A DNA stretch of 64,000 nucleotides from an uncultured Pseudomonadota bacterium (GTDB taxonomy: Bacteria > Myxococcota_A > UBA796 > SXON01), in NCBI GenBank assembly GCA_903875225.1, contig CAIQVJ010000103.1, positions 1-64,000 of the forward strand, in the 5' to 3' direction. The notes under the pieces are model-generated. The model searched no databases and had not been told where the DNA came from. It saw nothing but the letters and a program-made list of their open reading frames with translations. Below are positions 61,997 through 64,000 of this stretch, one piece after another; position 1 is the first letter of the stretch, and the number at the start of each line of letters is the position of its first letter. The position numbers and the translations under genes were made by a program.

Positions 61997-62932
61997 ATGC
62001 CCCTGCTGCTTCAGAACGAGTCCCTGCAGGTACCGATCGAGCCGGCGCTCGGTGCGAGTTGGATGGGCCTGCGGGCCCGGGTGGGCGACCGGTGGCTCTC
62101 GTTGATGCCCGAGCCGGGCCTCGACGGGTGCGGGCTCAAAGCCTCGAGCTTCATCATGGCGCCGTACTCGAACCGGATCGCCGAGGGCTCGTTCCGGTTC
62201 GCCGGCGTCACGCACACCCTGCAGAACGCAGCCAACCACGCCATCCACGGCGACGTCCGGAAGCGCCCCTGGACGGTGCTCCTGGCGACGCCCACCACCA
62301 TCCGCCTGGCGTTCCGCTCCGGACAGCACGACGGAGTCAACTGGCCGTGGCCGTTCGACGTCGAGGTGACCTACACCCTGGACGGTCCCGCCTTCTCCAG
62401 CCGCTTGATCCTGACCAACCGGGGGGAGACCCCGATGCCGGCAGGCCTCGGGTTCCATCCGTACCTTGTCCGCAGCCCCACGCGAGTGGGTGAGCCGGTC
62501 GTCGTGCAGTTCACCACCACGGGTACCTACCCGGACGCATCCGGGACACGCATCCCATCTGGGCCGGCGACCCTCGACCCGCGCGCGGACTTTTCCCGGC
62601 CCAGGGAGCTGGATCCTGGGGAGTTCCACGACTTCTGCGCCTGCGGCTACGACGGCGGCGGCAGCGTCGAGTGGCCAGAGAGCGGTGTCCGCGTGGCGTT
62701 TCGGGCATCCCCGACGCTCGGCCATCTGGTGTTCTACAACCCAGCGGACCCGTGGTTCGCGTTCGAGCCCGTCTCCAACGCCAACGACGGCGTGAACCTG
62801 CTCGAACGCGGCGACGACACATCCGGGGTGACCGTGCTGGAACCGGGGGAGTCGCTCGGAGCCGCGCTGGAGCTGCAGGTGAGCCACACGACCGGGCACC
62901 TCCGCGAGCGCGGACCGGACGATCAGCTGTGA
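61997..62932 (+). CDS. Aldose 1-epimerase-family protein
   Basis: About 311 residues from ATG 61997 with AGGA at -7. The family pattern is present: SFIMAPYSNRIAEGSFRFAGVTHTLQNAANHAIHGDV (substrate Arg and first His), MPAGLGFHPYLV (catalytic His) and WFAFEPVSNANDGVNLL (Glu). It interconverts alpha and beta anomers of a hexose; glucose-6-phosphate 1-epimerase-like activity is also possible. Divergent from the coiled-coil gene, with a 93-bp A/T-richer gap (near 61915-61975) that likely carries both promoters. Its stop is one base from the OmpA-family stop. Confidence 0.9.
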   Translation: MPLLLQNESLQVPIEPALGASWMGLRARVGDRWLSLMPEPGLDGCGLKASSFIMAPYSNRIAEGSFRFAGVTHTLQNAANHAIHGDVRKRPWTVLLATPTTIRLAFRSGQHDGVNWPWPFDVEVTYTLDGPAFSSRLILTNRGETPMPAGLGFHPYLVRSPTRVGEPVVVQFTTTGTYPDASGTRIPSGPATLDPRADFSRPRELDPGEFHDFCACGYDGGGSVEWPESGVRVAFRASPTLGHLVFYNPADPWFAFEPVSNANDGVNLLERGDDTSGVTVLEPGESLGAALELQVSHTTGHLRERGPDDQL

Positions 62933-62933
62933 C

Positions 62934-63914
62934 TCACTTCAGTTGCTCATACCCCCCACCCGGGCTGGACCCGGCGAGGATGTAGACGGCCCGCCGGTTC
63001 CTCACCTCGTCCACGCTGTCGCCCGTTGCGACCGCGAGGTCCGTCTCGCCCATGCCGCAATACCAGATCTCGCCCGGAAATCCGTGGGTTTTGAACCATC
63101 GGGCGATCGACAGCGCCCGCTCTCCGGAGAGCTTCTGGTTCATGCTCGAGTCGCCGACCGTGTCGGTGTGGCCCGAGACGTACAGCCGGACCGTGACCTC
63201 CCCCTCATACTTCTCGTAGACCTTGTTCGCCTCGACGAGCGCGGCGTCGAGCTTGTACACCTCCGGATCGTCGAGCGTCGCGGAGTTGGTCGCGAACACC
63301 ACGTCCTCGTGCGGGATGTTGTAGCTCCACACACTCACGTTCAGGTCGCTCCAGAAGCTGTGCTCGTCGTACGCGCGGATGCGCAGCTTGATCGGTTCCA
63401 CCGTCGGCTCGCTCCAGTTCACCGCGACCGGCGTGCCCGGACCCGCGTTGGTGATGATCGTGCCCTTCCCCGCCTCGACGCCATGCGCGCCCACGGCGAC
63501 CACCTCCACCTTGCTGGCCGCGCGATCCAATTTGACGGAGGCCGTGCGGCCCTTGAGATCCACCGACTCGGGGACGACCTGGATCTTCATCGGCGGCCAC
63601 ACCTGGATGCCGAAGGAGAGCGGCATCTCCCCCGAGGTCCCGTCCGAGAATTCGCCGGAGAGGCTCCCCTTGCAGGAGTACTGCCCGACCGGGAGGTCGA
63701 AGGTGAACGCGATCGCCTCTCCGGCATGTGCGGCCCCGCCGTGGCTCCCGCTCTTGCCCCCGCAGTCGATCCGAACGTCGAGGGAGCTGGCATCCTGGTT
63801 CACGTGCAGCGTGAGTCCAGGCACGACCGTGCCCGTCTGGCCGTTCTTCACGACCTCCATGGTCACGGCGTCGTCAGCAAAAGCGGGGGTGAGGAGGGCA
63901 GCGAGGAGCAACAT
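62934..63914 (-). CDS. OmpA-family outer-membrane-associated protein
   Basis: About 326 residues with signal MLLLAALLTPAFA, which lacks a basic n-region. A beta-rich middle (VVPGLTLHVNQDASSLDVRIDCGG) is followed by the OmpA C-terminal domain: VVFATNSATLDDPEVYKL, RLYVSGHTDTVGDSSMNQKLSGERALSIARWF (peptidoglycan-binding Asp and Arg) and RNRRAVYIL. It probably fixes the outer membrane to peptidoglycan. No OmpA beta-barrel is evident. The end is convergent with the epimerase gene; the 86 bp beyond 63914 show nothing else. Confidence 0.92.
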   Translation of the reverse strand: MLLLAALLTPAFADDAVTMEVVKNGQTGTVVPGLTLHVNQDASSLDVRIDCGGKSGSHGGAAHAGEAIAFTFDLPVGQYSCKGSLSGEFSDGTSGEMPLSFGIQVWPPMKIQVVPESVDLKGRTASVKLDRAASKVEVVAVGAHGVEAGKGTIITNAGPGTPVAVNWSEPTVEPIKLRIRAYDEHSFWSDLNVSVWSYNIPHEDVVFATNSATLDDPEVYKLDAALVEANKVYEKYEGEVTVRLYVSGHTDTVGDSSMNQKLSGERALSIARWFKTHGFPGEIWYCGMGETDLAVATGDSVDEVRNRRAVYILAGSSPGGGYEQLK

Positions 63915-64000
63915 GCAGAAACTCTAATTCACCAGAGAACCCGGACCCGTGCACCCCCCGTCCATCCGATATAGACCGGGCCCCTCCAAGGTGCCTGCAT

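Overview
The window reads as chromosomal DNA of a high-G+C Gram-negative bacterium, most likely an uncultured member of the Myxococcota (former Deltaproteobacteria). The reasons are: many small genes with lipoprotein signals followed by Asp/Thr/Ser-rich linkers, MopE-type putative metal-binding repeats, two C-termini resembling MYXO-CTERM sorting tails, a TonB-dependent receptor that carries its own TonB C-terminal domain, and dense coding with many 1-4 nt overlaps. I see no rRNA, tRNA, insertion sequence, prophage or CRISPR array. All placement is by eye.

Layout. 1-530: two families of tandem repeats; the 51-bp family has a palindromic core. 531-9600: exported or lipid-anchored proteins (glycosidase-like lipoprotein, GH25 muramidase, HYDIN-type repeat protein, alpha/beta hydrolase), a B12-type radical SAM enzyme and an Hda-like ATPase. 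9684-11232: acyl-CoA dehydrogenase coupled to a cobalamin-binding mutase subunit. 11303-13973: lipoproteins. 14157-15630: five small membrane-protein genes in a row (YqjE, DUF883-like and YtxH types). 15841-19741: methyltransferase, SnoaL-like protein, a MopE-repeat lipoprotein and a 0.55-kb lower-G+C gap. 19769-24313: subtilase with MYXO-CTERM-like tail, a DUF2135-like lipoprotein, an unknown protein, and thymidine kinase.

24274-41166 is the most interesting part: a divergent gene set that looks like an aryl-polyene (APE) / xanthomonadin-type pigment-lipid cluster. Leftward: acyltransferase-methyltransferase fusion, ketosynthase, chain-length-factor-like ketosynthase, TonB-dependent receptor, phosphomannose isomerase, joined by 1-4 nt overlaps from the ketosynthase onward. 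Rightward: LolA-like carrier, a giant MMPL exporter fused to a C45 (penicillin-acyltransferase-like) domain, an unknown secreted protein, a glycosyltransferase-acyltransferase fusion, two acyl carrier proteins, an FAD enzyme with a flavin-halogenase WxWxIP motif, and a DUF2062 protein. No ketoreductase, dehydratase, ammonia-lyase or acyl-ligase gene is present, so either they lie elsewhere or the product differs from known aryl polyenes.

41292-50016: cytochrome c lipoprotein, purN/purM within a leftward operon led by a lipoprotein, a lipase-like hydrolase, and a 1210-residue lipoprotein with 13 MopE-type repeats and a C-terminal formylglycine-generating-enzyme-like domain. 50017-58708: clpS and clpA flanking a lone GspE/PilB-type ATPase with a cyclic-nucleotide-binding-like domain, an ATPase-helical-repeat protein, recN and a GNAT acetyltransferase. 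58727-63914: sulfatase-fold lipoprotein, an Asp-box MYXO-CTERM-like protein, a coiled-coil Cys/His protein, an aldose-1-epimerase and an OmpA-family protein.
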